From NCBI RefSeq assembly GCF_014884385.1, contig NZ_WKFH01000003.1, positions 3,690,001-3,754,000 of the forward strand: a stretch of 64,000 nt of DNA. Direction: 5' to 3'. The notes beneath the pieces were generated by a model. That model was given only the letters and a program-made list of their open reading frames with translations. It was not told where the DNA came from and did no database searches. Shown piece by piece: positions 30,890-39,937 of this stretch. A program made the translations under genes and the position numbers. Position 1 is the first letter of the stretch, and the number at the start of each line of letters is the position of its first letter. Source of the DNA: Phycobacter azelaicus. GTDB taxonomy: Bacteria; Pseudomonadota; Alphaproteobacteria; Rhodobacterales; Rhodobacteraceae.

Positions 30890-31338
30890 AGTTCGACCAA
30901 TTCGGTAAGCGGTACGCCAAGGGCGCGCATGGCAGCGATGGAGACCCGCGCGCTGCCCGTCGTTGGCGAAGGCCTAAGAGTCACGACGACTTCAGCCCCA
31001 TTGGCACTGCGCAGCAGCGCCCGCTGCTCGTTGCTGACCAGCGAGGTCTCCATCCACAGCCCCGGCACTGCCGGATCGCCGAGCGAAGCGACAACCTGTT
31101 CGGTGCCGGTGAAAACCGTCTCAGGCGCGACCTCGGCGTCTTCTGGAGTATCGACAATCTGTTCCGGCACATCCATGGCTCCACCCGTTGCATCCAAGGG
31201 CACCTGCGGCCCGGTCTGCTCTGGCAGAGGTGCAGGCTCTTCCTTTTTGAAACCCGGTAGCTTTGGCATTTCAAAGTCGCCACAGCCGGCAAGCAGCAGA
31301 AGCGAAAGAGCAGAGGATGTAAGGATCAACAGTCGCAT
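30868..31338 (-). CDS. Predicted lipoprotein of unknown function
   Basis: 156-aa protein with a lipoprotein signal MRLLILTSSALSLLLLAGC (lipidated Cys at 19). A Pro/Glu-rich linker (KKEEPAPLPEQTGPQVPLD) leads to a C-terminal domain of about 85 residues (VVASLGDPAVPGLWMETSLV to VELQVRPAN) that looks compact and basic. Similar roseobacter proteins are often mislabelled D-galactarate dehydratase; no catalytic residues support that. It converges on and overlaps the AlkD-like gene by 22 bases. Confidence 0.75.
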   Translation of the reverse strand: MRLLILTSSALSLLLLAGCGDFEMPKLPGFKKEEPAPLPEQTGPQVPLDATGGAMDVPEQIVDTPEDAEVAPETVFTGTEQVVASLGDPAVPGLWMETSLVSNEQRALLRSANGAEVVVTLRPSPTTGSARVSIAAMRALGVPLTELVELQVRPAN

Positions 31339-31450
31339 GATCCGAACCTACGGCCCGTCCGGGCATCTGACCAGATGAAAATCGAACCTTTGCTCACGAA
31401 AATGCACTCCCCTCTTGCCGCAGGACAAAGCGCGCTTTACCTATTTCTCC

Positions 31451-32458
31451 ATGACTGCTCCGTTGATAGATCCCTTCGCCCGCGCCATCACTTACCTGCG
31501 CGTTTCGGTCACCGACCGTTGTGATTTCCGCTGCGTCTACTGCATGTCGGAAAACATGACCTTTCTGCCCAAGAAAGAGCTGCTGACTCTGGAAGAGCTT
31601 GATCGGCTCTGTTCCACCTTTGTCGGCATGGGGGTGGAAAAACTGCGCATCACTGGCGGCGAGCCTCTGGTACGGCGCGATATCATGACATTCTTCCGTG
31701 CCATGACGCGGCATCTGGACAGCGGCGCCCTCAAGGAGCTGACGCTGACCACCAATGGCTCGCAGCTGGAGAAATACGCTCAGGACCTTTTTGATGCAGG
31801 CGTGCGGCGCGTTAATGTATCGCTAGATACTCTGGACGAGCAGAAATTCGCGGATGTCACCCGTTGGGGGCGTCTACCGCAAGTCTTGCGCGGTATCGAT
31901 GCGGCGCAGAAGGCAGGGCTCAGAGTCAAGATAAACGCGGTAGCCCTCAAGGGTTTCAACGAGCCGGAGCTGCCTCAGATAACCCGCTGGTGCGCCGAGC
32001 GGGGCATGGATCTCACCTGGATCGAGGTCATGCCCATGGGCGATATAGGAAATGAAGATCGCCTGGATCAGTACTGGTCCCTAAAGGACGTACGCAAAGA
32101 GTACGAGAACCACTACACGGTCACGGACCTTGCCGAGCGTACCGGCGGCCCGGCCCGCTATGTGCGGCTTGAGGAGACAGGTCAGAAAATCGGCTTCATC
32201 ACGCCTCTCAGCCACAATTTCTGCGAAAGCTGCAACCGCGTGCGTCTGACGTGCACGGGCGAACTCTACATGTGTCTCGGCCAGGAAGACATGGCGGATC
32301 TGCGCGCGCCCCTGCGTGATCACCCCGACACTGAGGCTCCGCTCGAAGAGGCCATCCGAGCCGCCATCAACCTCAAGCCCAAGGGCCATGATTTCGACTA
32401 TTCCCGGCAGACGCTTGGCGGGCAGATGCCGCGCCATATGAGCCACACCGGCGGCTGA
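31451..32458 (+). CDS. moaA: GTP 3',8-cyclase MoaA (molybdenum cofactor biosynthesis)
   Basis: 335-aa radical SAM enzyme for the first step of molybdopterin synthesis. The N-terminal cluster motif CDFRCVYCM and the C-terminal [4Fe-4S] cysteines in [18 protein letters not shown] are intact, and the protein ends in the Gly-Gly dipeptide that the family needs for activity. No good ribosome site precedes ATG 31451. It is followed 1 base later by waaA, so cofactor and LPS genes share a transcript. Its product would serve the molybdenum hydroxylase at 57645-60353. Confidence 0.96.
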   Translation: MTAPLIDPFARAITYLRVSVTDRCDFRCVYCMSENMTFLPKKELLTLEELDRLCSTFVGMGVEKLRITGGEPLVRRDIMTFFRAMTRHLDSGALKELTLTTNGSQLEKYAQDLFDAGVRRVNVSLDTLDEQKFADVTRWGRLPQVLRGIDAAQKAGLRVKINAVALKGFNEPELPQITRWCAERGMDLTWIEVMPMGDIGNEDRLDQYWSLKDVRKEYENHYTVTDLAERTGGPARYVRLEETGQKIGFITPLSHNFCESCNRVRLTCTGELYMCLGQEDMADLRAPLRDHPDTEAPLEEAIRAAINLKPKGHDFDYSRQTLGGQMPRHMSHTGG

Positions 32459-32459
32459 G

Positions 32460-33800
32460 ATGGCCGCTCGACATACCGGCGGCAAGGCCACAGCCCTGTT
32501 TCAAGCCTACCGAGCCGCAACCGCGCTGATTGCGCCCTTTGCCTATCGCAAGGTGGCCGCAAAGCTGGCCGCGCAAGGCATTACCGAGGTGCGCCAGCGC
32601 GAACGCCTGGGCCACGCCAGCCAGCCGCGCCCTGACCTTGCCCCCGGCGCACCATTGATCTGGTTTCACGGCGCATCGGTCGGGGAAAGCCTTGCGGCGA
32701 TTACCCTGATCAACCGACTGGCCGAGCGCCTGCCAGATGCACGTTTTCTGTTGACCTCCGGCACAGCGACCTCTGCGCAGATGGCTGAGAAACGCCTGCC
32801 GGATCGCGCAATCCACCAGTTCGCGCCGCTGGATGCAACCGGGCCGGTCAGCCGGTTCCTCGCCTATTGGCGCCCCGATGCGGGAATATTTGTGGAAAGC
32901 GAGCTGTGGCCTGTCACCTTGGCGGAAGCCCGCAAGGCCGGTACGCGCTTGGCGCTGGTCAACGCGCGCCTTTCCGCACGCTCGCTGGACAGTTGGCGAA
33001 AACGCGCTGCTACCGCCGGGTTCATCCTGTCACGATTTGACCTGCTGCTCAGCCAGAACGAACAGATGGCGCAAGATCTCATCTCGCTTGGCGCCGACCC
33101 CGCGCGTGTCCTTCCCGGGGGCAACCTCAAGGCAGGCGCAGCGCCACTGCCGGTCGATCAAACGGCCCTTGAGCCATTGCGTCAGGCCATCGAAGATCGC
33201 CCTGTCTGGATCGCCTCTTCCACCCATGAAGGCGAAGAAGAAACAGTCCTGAAAGCTCACAAAACCCTTCTGCAGCGTCATCCGGGCCTTTGTTTGGTGC
33301 TGATCCCCCGTCACCCGGAACGCGCTGATGAGGTTTCCGCGCTGATCGAAGCGGCAAACCTCATCTCGGCGCGGCGCAGCGCTGGCGCAGCACTTACGCC
33401 GAAAACCCAAGTCTATCTTGCCGATACGCTCGGCGAACTTGGGACTTTCTATGCGCTCTCACCGATCGTGTTCCTCGGCGGCTCGTTCTTGCCTATCGGA
33501 GGGCACAACCCGTTTGAGGTGGCCAGCGCAGGTGCTGCCGTAATCACAGGCCCCGGCACCAGCAATTTCGCTGAAACCTTCCCACCGCTGATCGCCGCTG
33601 GCGGGGCCATCGAGGTGGCTGACGCTGGTGAACTGGCCGAGGCTGTGGACACTTGGCTTTGCGACAACGATGCATTGGCCGCCGCGCGCGAGTCTGCACA
33701 GAGCTTTAACACAGAACAGGCGAGACGGTTAGATGGGATCACGGATCTGCTGATTGAGCGTCTGAGGTTAGAAAAAGCAAGGGCGCAGGTTGATGCCTGA
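32460..33800 (+). CDS. waaA: 3-deoxy-D-manno-octulosonic acid (Kdo) transferase
   Basis: 446-aa GT30 enzyme that adds Kdo to lipid A precursor at the inner membrane. Family landmarks: IWFHGASVGESLAAITLIN with the catalytic Glu, FVESELWPVTL, LVNARLSARS, and the nucleotide-site region VFLGGSFLPIGGHNPFEVAS. The N-terminal membrane-associated stretch (ATALIAPFAYRKVAAKL) is weakly hydrophobic. It starts 1 base after moaA and overlaps the next glycosyltransferase by 8 bases. Confidence 0.95.
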   Translation: MAARHTGGKATALFQAYRAATALIAPFAYRKVAAKLAAQGITEVRQRERLGHASQPRPDLAPGAPLIWFHGASVGESLAAITLINRLAERLPDARFLLTSGTATSAQMAEKRLPDRAIHQFAPLDATGPVSRFLAYWRPDAGIFVESELWPVTLAEARKAGTRLALVNARLSARSLDSWRKRAATAGFILSRFDLLLSQNEQMAQDLISLGADPARVLPGGNLKAGAAPLPVDQTALEPLRQAIEDRPVWIASSTHEGEEETVLKAHKTLLQRHPGLCLVLIPRHPERADEVSALIEAANLISARRSAGAALTPKTQVYLADTLGELGTFYALSPIVFLGGSFLPIGGHNPFEVASAGAAVITGPGTSNFAETFPPLIAAGGAIEVADAGELAEAVDTWLCDNDALAAARESAQSFNTEQARRLDGITDLLIERLRLEKARAQVDA

Positions 33801-34836
33801 CCTCTTTGTCACCAACTTCAACCGCAATTTCACAGGGGTTTCGGCGACAGCCGCCAATGTGATCCGCCAGCAGGCCTTGACCCATGATCTGCGGCTTGTG
33901 GGTCGCCCCCTGCCCAGCTGCCCCGAACCAATCAGCACTGCTGGGGCGAAACGTCTGTGCCGCAAAGCCCCAAACGGCAAATCCTTTGCCATCTGGCATG
34001 TGCGCCGTAACACCGAAATGCGCGCGGCGATCTGGGCGCGGGATGTGCTGCGCCTGCCAATTCGCATCGTTTTTACTTCGGCGGCACAGCGGCGGCACTC
34101 GGCCTTTCCACGCTGGCTGATCAGCCGCATGGACGCGGTCATTGCCACCACCGAGAAAGCCGCCGAGTTCGTCCCCAATGTGCGCGCGGTGGTGCCTCAT
34201 GGGGTGGATACCGATCTGTTTCAACCTGCGGAGAACCGCAGCACCGCCTGGGCGGCCCTCGGGTATGGCGGCGACATCGGGATTGCCACCGTCGGGCGCA
34301 TACGCCCCGAAAAGGGCACCGATGTCTTTGTCGATGCCATGATAGATCTTCTACCCTCCCAGCCCGGGGCCGTGGCTTTGGTCATTGGCCGGGCCGCACG
34401 CGAACACCAAGGCTTCCTGAAGAATTTGAAATCCCGCATCGCCACGGCTGGTCTGACTGATCGGATCCTGTTTCCCGGCGAAATCCCAGCCACAGACCTG
34501 CCCCAGGTCATGCGCGCCCTGTCGCTGGTGATGCAACTGCCCCGCTACGAAGGCTACGGTATGGCGCCACTCGAAGGCATGGCGAGCGGCGTACCTTTCG
34601 TTGGATCTGACGCAGGCTACTACCGAGCCTTTTCCGCCCAAGGCAAAAGCGGCCTGGTGGTCCCTCTGGATGATGCCGCAGCCGCAGCCGAAGCCGCCCG
34701 CAGCATTCTGGACGATGCAGACCGCCATGCGCAAATGGCCCAGGATGCCAGGGACATCGCTGAGCACAGCTTCAGCGTAAGGTCCGAGGCTGAGGGGATC
34801 GAAGCCGTTTATCATGCACTCTGGTCCGAAGGCTGA
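33793..34836 (+). CDS. lpcC: GT4 glycosyltransferase, LpcC-like LPS core mannosyltransferase
   Basis: 347-aa GT-B fold glycosyltransferase. Segments IVFTSAAQRRHSAFPRWLIS and RMDAVIATTEKAAEF closely resemble what I recall of Rhizobium LpcC, which adds mannose to the Kdo region. The GT4 donor-site motif is RYEGYGMAPLEGMASGVPFV, with GRIRPEKGTDVFVDAM before it. It overlaps waaA by 8 bases, so Kdo transfer and the next core sugar are encoded together. Specificity is inferred by resemblance and context. Confidence 0.85.
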   Translation: MPDLFVTNFNRNFTGVSATAANVIRQQALTHDLRLVGRPLPSCPEPISTAGAKRLCRKAPNGKSFAIWHVRRNTEMRAAIWARDVLRLPIRIVFTSAAQRRHSAFPRWLISRMDAVIATTEKAAEFVPNVRAVVPHGVDTDLFQPAENRSTAWAALGYGGDIGIATVGRIRPEKGTDVFVDAMIDLLPSQPGAVALVIGRAAREHQGFLKNLKSRIATAGLTDRILFPGEIPATDLPQVMRALSLVMQLPRYEGYGMAPLEGMASGVPFVGSDAGYYRAFSAQGKSGLVVPLDDAAAAAEAARSILDDADRHAQMAQDARDIAEHSFSVRSEAEGIEAVYHALWSEG

Positions 34837-34844
34837 ACGAAATG

Positions 34845-34880
34845 AAAAAGGCCCGGTGATGAACCGGGCCTTTTCGTTTT
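34845..34880. terminator. Bidirectional rho-independent terminator
   Basis: A 12-bp perfect stem AAAAGGCCCGGT / ACCGGGCCTTTT with a 5-base loop, flanked by A-runs and T-runs (TTTTCGTTTT on the plus strand). It lies 9 bases after the LpcC-like gene and 15 bases from the stop of the convergent amidohydrolase, and should end both transcripts. Confidence 0.92.
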
Positions 34881-34895
34881 ACATCAAGCAAAGCC

Positions 34896-36059
34896 TTACG
34901 CGGCAGGCATGCGCTGCTCGACAATACCAGCCCACCAGCTGCAGCCAGCCGGGATGGCTTCGTCGTTGAAGTTGTATTCAGGATGGTGCACATCGGCGCT
35001 GTCGCCGTTGCCAACCAGAATATAGGCACCGGGGCGCTCTTCCAGCATGAATGCAAAATCCTCACCGCCCATGACGAGGGGCGCTTCCTCACAATTACCA
35101 GATATGTCACTTGCAACCTTGGCTGCGAAGTCTGTCTGTTCTTCGTGGTTCACCATGACCGGGTAGCCACGGTGGTAGGTGACATCAGCCGTGCCGCCAA
35201 AGGTCGCGGCCACGCCTGCGCAGATCTCCTTGATCCGCTTTTCGGCCAGGTCACGCATCTCTGCAGACATCGTACGCACGGTGCCTTTGATCTGAACCCG
35301 CTGGGGGATCACATTGAACGCCTTGGAGGAGGTCTCAAACGAGGTCACCGAGACAACAACACGATCCACCGGGTCCGCATTGCGCGATGCGATGGTCTGC
35401 AGCGCGAGAACAGCCTGGGCGGACATCACGGTGGTGTCGATGGTTTCATGCGGTTTGGCCGCGTGACCGCCGCGTCCCTCAAAGGTGATGTCGAACTGGT
35501 CGGTCGCCGCAAAGAAGGCACCGGAGCGGATGGCAAAGCTGCCCACCGGTTTGCCCGGCCAGTTGTGCATGCCGTAGACTTCCTGGATGTTCCAGCGCTC
35601 CATCATGCCGTCGTCGCACATTTCCTTGCCGCCGCCGCCGCCTTCCTCAGCGGGCTGGAAGATCACCACGACAGTGCCGTCGAAGTTGCGTGTTTCCGAC
35701 AGGTACTTGGCCGCGCCCAGCAGCATCGCGGTGTGACCGTCATGGCCACAGGCGTGCATGGCATTCGCGGTCTTGGAGGCATACTCCAGCCCGGTCTGCT
35801 CGTGAATCGGCAGCGCGTCCATGTCGGCACGCAGGCCAATGACCTTGCCCGAAGTGTCGGATTTGCCTTTGATCACGCCGACAACGCCGGTGCGGCCGAT
35901 GCCGGTGACGATCTCGTCGCAGCCGAACTCCTTCAGCTTTTCTGCCACCAGCGCCGAGGTGCGGTGGGTTTCAAACAGGATCTCGGGGTTTTCATGGATA
36001 TCACGGCGCCAGGCGGTGATTTCCTCCTGAAGCTCGGCAAAACGGTTCTTAACCGGCAT
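34896..36059 (-). CDS. M20 family amidohydrolase, copy 1 (hippurate / N-acyl amino acid hydrolase-like)
   Basis: 387-aa di-metal peptidase-like amidohydrolase (M20D). Metal and catalytic residues lie in LRADMDALP, MHACGHDGHTAMLLGAAKYL, FQPAEEGGGGG and the C-terminal DVHHPEYNFNDE. The dimerisation domain is inserted at about 185-300. Start MPVKNRFAELQEE is preceded by AAAGGAG. It is the third and last of three tandem paralogues sharing near-identical N-termini (MPVKNR) and the C-terminal RMPAA. It probably hydrolyses N-acylated amino acids or small peptides brought in by the neighbouring ABC transporter; exact substrate unknown. Confidence 0.9.
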   Translation of the reverse strand: MPVKNRFAELQEEITAWRRDIHENPEILFETHRTSALVAEKLKEFGCDEIVTGIGRTGVVGVIKGKSDTSGKVIGLRADMDALPIHEQTGLEYASKTANAMHACGHDGHTAMLLGAAKYLSETRNFDGTVVVIFQPAEEGGGGGKEMCDDGMMERWNIQEVYGMHNWPGKPVGSFAIRSGAFFAATDQFDITFEGRGGHAAKPHETIDTTVMSAQAVLALQTIASRNADPVDRVVVSVTSFETSSKAFNVIPQRVQIKGTVRTMSAEMRDLAEKRIKEICAGVAATFGGTADVTYHRGYPVMVNHEEQTDFAAKVASDISGNCEEAPLVMGGEDFAFMLEERPGAYILVGNGDSADVHHPEYNFNDEAIPAGCSWWAGIVEQRMPAA

Positions 36060-36121
36060 TTCATTCACTCCTTTTGTTATCTGTTTTGTCCGGTGCTGGC
36101 TGCACCGGTAGGCCCCGCCCT

Positions 36122-37282
36122 TCAGGCTGCGGGCATTCTTCTTTCGACGACCTCCGCGAACCAGCTGATACCGGCCGGGATGATCTCGTCATTGAAATCG
36201 TATTCGGGATGGTGCAGCCCTGCGCTGTTGCCATTGCCAAGGCGGATCATGGCGCCGGGGCGCTCCATCAGCATGAAGGAGAAATCCTCCCCGCCCATCA
36301 GGATCGGCACGTCTTCGCAGCTCGTCACGGCTTCTGCAGCCTCCCGGGCGTATTCAGTCGCGGCCTCGTCATTTATGGTGACCGGGACGCCTATGCGCAT
36401 CTCGACTTCGACCGAGCCGCCGAAGGTCTGCGCAACACCCTCGGCGATCTCTTTGATCCGTTTGGGGATCATGGCGCGCACCTCTTCGGAATGGGTGCGG
36501 ATCGTGCCGCGCACCTCGGCCCTGTCGGGGATCACGTTGAAGGCCTTGGAGGAGGTCTCGGCGCTGGTCAGCGTCATGACGGCCTTCTCAATCGGATCCA
36601 TATTGCGCGAGACAATGGTCTGTAGCGCACTGATCATGTGGCACATCATCACCGTCGTATCGACGGTCATATGTGGCTTGGCACCATGGCCGCCGCGCCC
36701 CTTGAGGTGCAGGGTGAACTCATCGACCGAGGCCAAGATCGGGCCTGGACGGATCGCGAATTTACCTGCCTCGATGCCGGGACTGTTGTGGATGGCATAG
36801 ACTTCGTCGATGCCAAACCGCTCCATCATACCGTCCTTGACCATGGCCTCGCCGCCATTGCCGCCTTCTTCGGCGGGCTGAAAGATCACCACGGCGGTGC
36901 CATCGAAATTGCGCGTCTCTGATAGATATTTTGCAGCACCAAGCAGCATCGCCGTATGACCATCGTGGCCACAGGCGTGCATCGCGTTAGGGATCTTGGA
37001 GGCATGCGGCAGGCCGGTCTGTTCCTGCATCGGCAGCGCGTCCATGTCGGCCCGCAGGCCAATCGCGCGCCCCTTGCTATCGCTGCGGCCGCGGATCACG
37101 GCTACGACGCCAGTGCGGCCAATGCCGGTCACCACCTCGTCACAGCCAAAACTTTTCAGTTTTTCCGCCACCAGTGCCGAAGTCCGGTGCGTGTCATACA
37201 GGATCTCGGGGTGTTCATGAATGTCGCGGCGCCAGCCGGCAACCTCTTCCTGAAACTCTGCGGCGCGGTTCTTGACGGGCAT
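36122..37282 (-). CDS. M20 family amidohydrolase, copy 2
   Basis: 386-aa paralogue of its neighbours, starting MPVKNRAAEFQEEVAGWRRD behind a GAGGAG site. The metal-binding blocks (MHACGHDGHTAML, FQPAEEGGNGG, LHHPEYDFNDE) are intact. It differs from copies 1 and 3 in substrate-pocket regions: the loop after the PAEEGG block reads MVKDGMMERFGIDEVYAIHN, and the segment after LKGRGGHGAK is also divergent. This suggests altered specificity rather than redundancy. It lies 10 bases downstream of copy 3 and 62 bases upstream of copy 1. Confidence 0.9.
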   Translation of the reverse strand: MPVKNRAAEFQEEVAGWRRDIHEHPEILYDTHRTSALVAEKLKSFGCDEVVTGIGRTGVVAVIRGRSDSKGRAIGLRADMDALPMQEQTGLPHASKIPNAMHACGHDGHTAMLLGAAKYLSETRNFDGTAVVIFQPAEEGGNGGEAMVKDGMMERFGIDEVYAIHNSPGIEAGKFAIRPGPILASVDEFTLHLKGRGGHGAKPHMTVDTTVMMCHMISALQTIVSRNMDPIEKAVMTLTSAETSSKAFNVIPDRAEVRGTIRTHSEEVRAMIPKRIKEIAEGVAQTFGGSVEVEMRIGVPVTINDEAATEYAREAAEAVTSCEDVPILMGGEDFSFMLMERPGAMIRLGNGNSAGLHHPEYDFNDEIIPAGISWFAEVVERRMPAA

Positions 37283-37292
37283 TCTTGTCTCC

Positions 37293-38465
37293 TCAGGCGG
37301 CGGGCATTCGTCGTTCGACCAGTTCGGCAAACCAGCTGCATCCCACAGGGATCGCCTCATCGTCGAACACATAGGCCGGGTGATGGCACATGGCCGTGTC
37401 GCCATTTCCAAGGAAGATATAGGCGCCAGGGCGTTCTTCCAGCATGTAGGCGAAATCTTCGGACGGCATGATCGGATCGGTGTCGTCGTTCACATCCGGC
37501 GAGACGGCGCGGGCAGCCTCCACCGCGTATTGGGTTTCATCCGGCGTATTGATGGTCACGGGATAGCCCGGGGTCCATGTCACTTCTGCCGAGGCGCCAT
37601 AGGCAGCTGCTACATTTTCCGCCACTTGCCGTACCCAGCCCTCGGCGAGCGCGCGGTATTCCGTGTCGAGCGTGCGCACGGTGCCTTGCAGGCGCGCCTG
37701 ATGGGCGATCACGTTGGACGCCGTACTGTCGGTCTCAAAGGTTCCCACGGTCAGAACAACCCGTTTTACCGGGTTCACATTACGCGAGACGATCGAATGC
37801 AGTGACACGACGATCTGCGAGGCCACCAAGGTGGTGTCGATCGCATCATGAGGCGCGGCAGCATGGCCGCCCTTGCCGGTCACGGTGATCTCGAACTCGT
37901 CGGAGGACGCCAGAAGCGCGCCGGGGCGCACCGCGAACTGCCCAACCGGCAGGCCCGGCATATTGTGCAAACCATAAACCTCCTGAATGCCCCAGCGCTC
38001 CATCAATCCATCGTCGCACATGGCCTTGCCGCCCGCGCCGCCCTCTTCGGCCGGCTGGAAGATAAGCACGACGGTTCCGTCGAAATTGCGGGTCTCGGAC
38101 AAGTATTTCGCAGCGCCCAACAGAATGGCGGTGTGGCCGTCATGGCCGCAGGCATGCATTACACCCGGTGTCTTTGACGGATAGTCCACACCCGAGGCCT
38201 CGTGGATGGGCAAGGCATCCATATCGGCGCGCAGGCCAATCACCCGTCCAGATGTGTTGGTCTTTCCCTCGATTACCGCGACCACACCGGTGCGGCCAAT
38301 TCCCGTGGTGATGGCGCTGTCATCAAGGCCGATCTCTTTCAACCGCTCCACCACAAAGGCAGCCGTCTTGTGAACTTCGTAGAGAAGCTCGGGGTTCTCA
38401 TGCAGATGGCGACGCCACTTGGTGATCTCCTCCTGCATCTCGGCAAAACGATTCTTGACTGGCAT
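37293..38465 (-). CDS. M20 family amidohydrolase, copy 3
   Basis: 390-aa paralogue, first transcribed of the three, starting MPVKNRFAEMQEEITKWRRH. Intact metal residues are in MHACGHDGHTAILLGAAKYL, FQPAEEGGAGG and MCHHPAYVFDDE. Unlike copies 1 and 2 it has a short insertion near residue 47 (KEIGLDDSAITTGIGRTGVV). It starts 301 bases after the ArgE-like gene and may have its own promoter. Assigned to N-acyl amino acid/peptide hydrolysis by family and context only. Confidence 0.9.
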   Translation of the reverse strand: MPVKNRFAEMQEEITKWRRHLHENPELLYEVHKTAAFVVERLKEIGLDDSAITTGIGRTGVVAVIEGKTNTSGRVIGLRADMDALPIHEASGVDYPSKTPGVMHACGHDGHTAILLGAAKYLSETRNFDGTVVLIFQPAEEGGAGGKAMCDDGLMERWGIQEVYGLHNMPGLPVGQFAVRPGALLASSDEFEITVTGKGGHAAAPHDAIDTTLVASQIVVSLHSIVSRNVNPVKRVVLTVGTFETDSTASNVIAHQARLQGTVRTLDTEYRALAEGWVRQVAENVAAAYGASAEVTWTPGYPVTINTPDETQYAVEAARAVSPDVNDDTDPIMPSEDFAYMLEERPGAYIFLGNGDTAMCHHPAYVFDDEAIPVGCSWFAELVERRMPAA

Positions 38466-38766
38466 CCTGTTCCTCTCGATTGAAACGGTCGCTCTTTGGC
38501 GTTCGTGCACTCTCAGGCAATTAAGTTGCCTTCGCAAGTATCTCAAGTCAGCGCGGGTGCCGCCAATTTTCAAACACCCACACCAGCCTTGCGCGCCTTG
38601 CGCACAAGCTTTATCTTTCAACAGCTTACGAAACACACATTGGCAGCGACTGAAACCTCAACAGCGGCAAAGTCTCAAAAAAATATTTCTACATGCACGG
38701 ATTATGATCGAAGGCGTGACCAAGGCAGCCAAAGCTGCACCGCCCTCGAGCCGCTGTGCAGAACCC
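38466..38766. other. Intergenic region upstream of the M20 trio
   Basis: 301 bases with no supported gene, noticeably richer in A and T than its surroundings, including an A7 run near 38677. A small inverted repeat GGCAA-TTAAG-TTGCC lies at 38516-38530, about 50 bases before the copy 3 start, and could be an operator. A minus-strand TTGAGA with a poor -10 is the only promoter-like pair nearby, so I do not call a promoter. Confidence 0.4.
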
Positions 38767-39933
38767 TCAGGCCGCCAACCGATCAACCAATTGCCGCATG
38801 AAGTCGTGACCGGCATTGAACTGTGCCACGGTGATAAATTCGTTGGGCTGATGGGCCTGGGCAATATCGCCAGGGCCACAGATCACGGCGGAATAGCCAG
38901 CCTCCTGAAACTGTCCCGCCTCAGTTCCGTAACTGACCACATGGGTGCCATTGTCACCCGTGATAGCCCGGACAAGCGATTCAGCTTCGCCGTCCTGTTC
39001 GGGCACCAGTCCGGGGACGTTGAACTTCTTGTCAATCTCGATCCGGGTATCCGGGTGGATGGCTTGCATCTCCGCTTCGATGCGACGCACCTCTGACAGA
39101 TAGGCAGCCTCCCAATCGGCGGTGTCCTCGCCAGGGACCACGCGGAAATCCATCACGAAGTGGCAGTCTTTTGCCGTAATGTTATGCGCGGTGCCGCCCT
39201 CGATCATGCCCACGTGACAGGTGGTATAGGGCGGCGTGAACATGGCCGGGATTTCGCCTGGATCCTGAGCCGCGTTTTCCGAATTGCGATGGTTGGCCCA
39301 GTCGATGAGCCGCGCGCCCTGCATGATGGCGCTGACCCCGGTGTGCATCAGCGAGCTGTGCACTTCGAAGCCCACCAAATGCGTATTGTACCCAATGCCG
39401 CCCTTATGGCCGGTCACCGCCTTCATCATCGACGGCTCCCCCACGATGACCGCGCTGCCCTTGGGCAGAACCGGCTGCATCGCCTCGATCATTGGCGGTG
39501 CCCCGGTGCAGCCGATTTCCTCATCAAAAGACAGCGCCAGCTGCAAGGGACGTTTGACGCCGCGGCGGTGTGCCTCGACCAGCGCCCAGATGGCCAGCGC
39601 ATCAAAGCCTTTCATGTCGCAACAGCCGCGACCATAGTATTTGCCGTCTCGCTCAACGACGGTGAAGGGATCCGTGTCCCAGGGCTGGCCATCGACCGGA
39701 ACAACATCGGTATGGCCTGACAGGACCACCGCGCCTTCGACCATCGGCCCCACGTGCGCAAAAACTGCGGCCTTGTGCGGCTGATCGGGATCTGTCCAGC
39801 GGTGCGGGGTGATGCCATGGGCAGAGAGATACTCCTCCACCCATTCTACCAAGGGCAGGTTGGTGTCCCGGCTGACCGTCGGGAAAGACACCAGTTTCTC
39901 CATCAACTGGAGCGGCGAGAGAACCTCGGTCAC
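38767..39933 (-). CDS. argE: M20 family deacetylase, acetylornithine deacetylase (ArgE)-like
   Basis: 388-aa di-zinc amidohydrolase of the ArgE/DapE branch. Metal-site motifs are VLSGHTDVVPVDGQPW, YGRGCCDMKGFDALAIWAL, the catalytic LSFDEEIGCTGAP and the C-terminal AHQPNEFI. Its N-terminus LMEKLVSFPTVSRDTNL is ArgE-like. It starts 4 bases after the ABC ATPase, which ties it to peptide or acyl-amino-acid use more than to arginine synthesis; it may deacetylate imported N-acetyl amino acids. Confidence 0.88.
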   Translation of the reverse strand: MTEVLSPLQLMEKLVSFPTVSRDTNLPLVEWVEEYLSAHGITPHRWTDPDQPHKAAVFAHVGPMVEGAVVLSGHTDVVPVDGQPWDTDPFTVVERDGKYYGRGCCDMKGFDALAIWALVEAHRRGVKRPLQLALSFDEEIGCTGAPPMIEAMQPVLPKGSAVIVGEPSMMKAVTGHKGGIGYNTHLVGFEVHSSLMHTGVSAIMQGARLIDWANHRNSENAAQDPGEIPAMFTPPYTTCHVGMIEGGTAHNITAKDCHFVMDFRVVPGEDTADWEAAYLSEVRRIEAEMQAIHPDTRIEIDKKFNVPGLVPEQDGEAESLVRAITGDNGTHVVSYGTEAGQFQEAGYSAVICGPGDIAQAHQPNEFITVAQFNAGHDFMRQLVDRLAA

Positions 39934-39937
39934 GGGA

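Noticed and set aside
34896..38465. M20 trio as a recent assembly artefact or long exact repeat
   Set aside because: The three copies differ throughout at protein level and have different lengths (387, 386, 390 aa), so they are diverged paralogues, not a duplicated sequence error.
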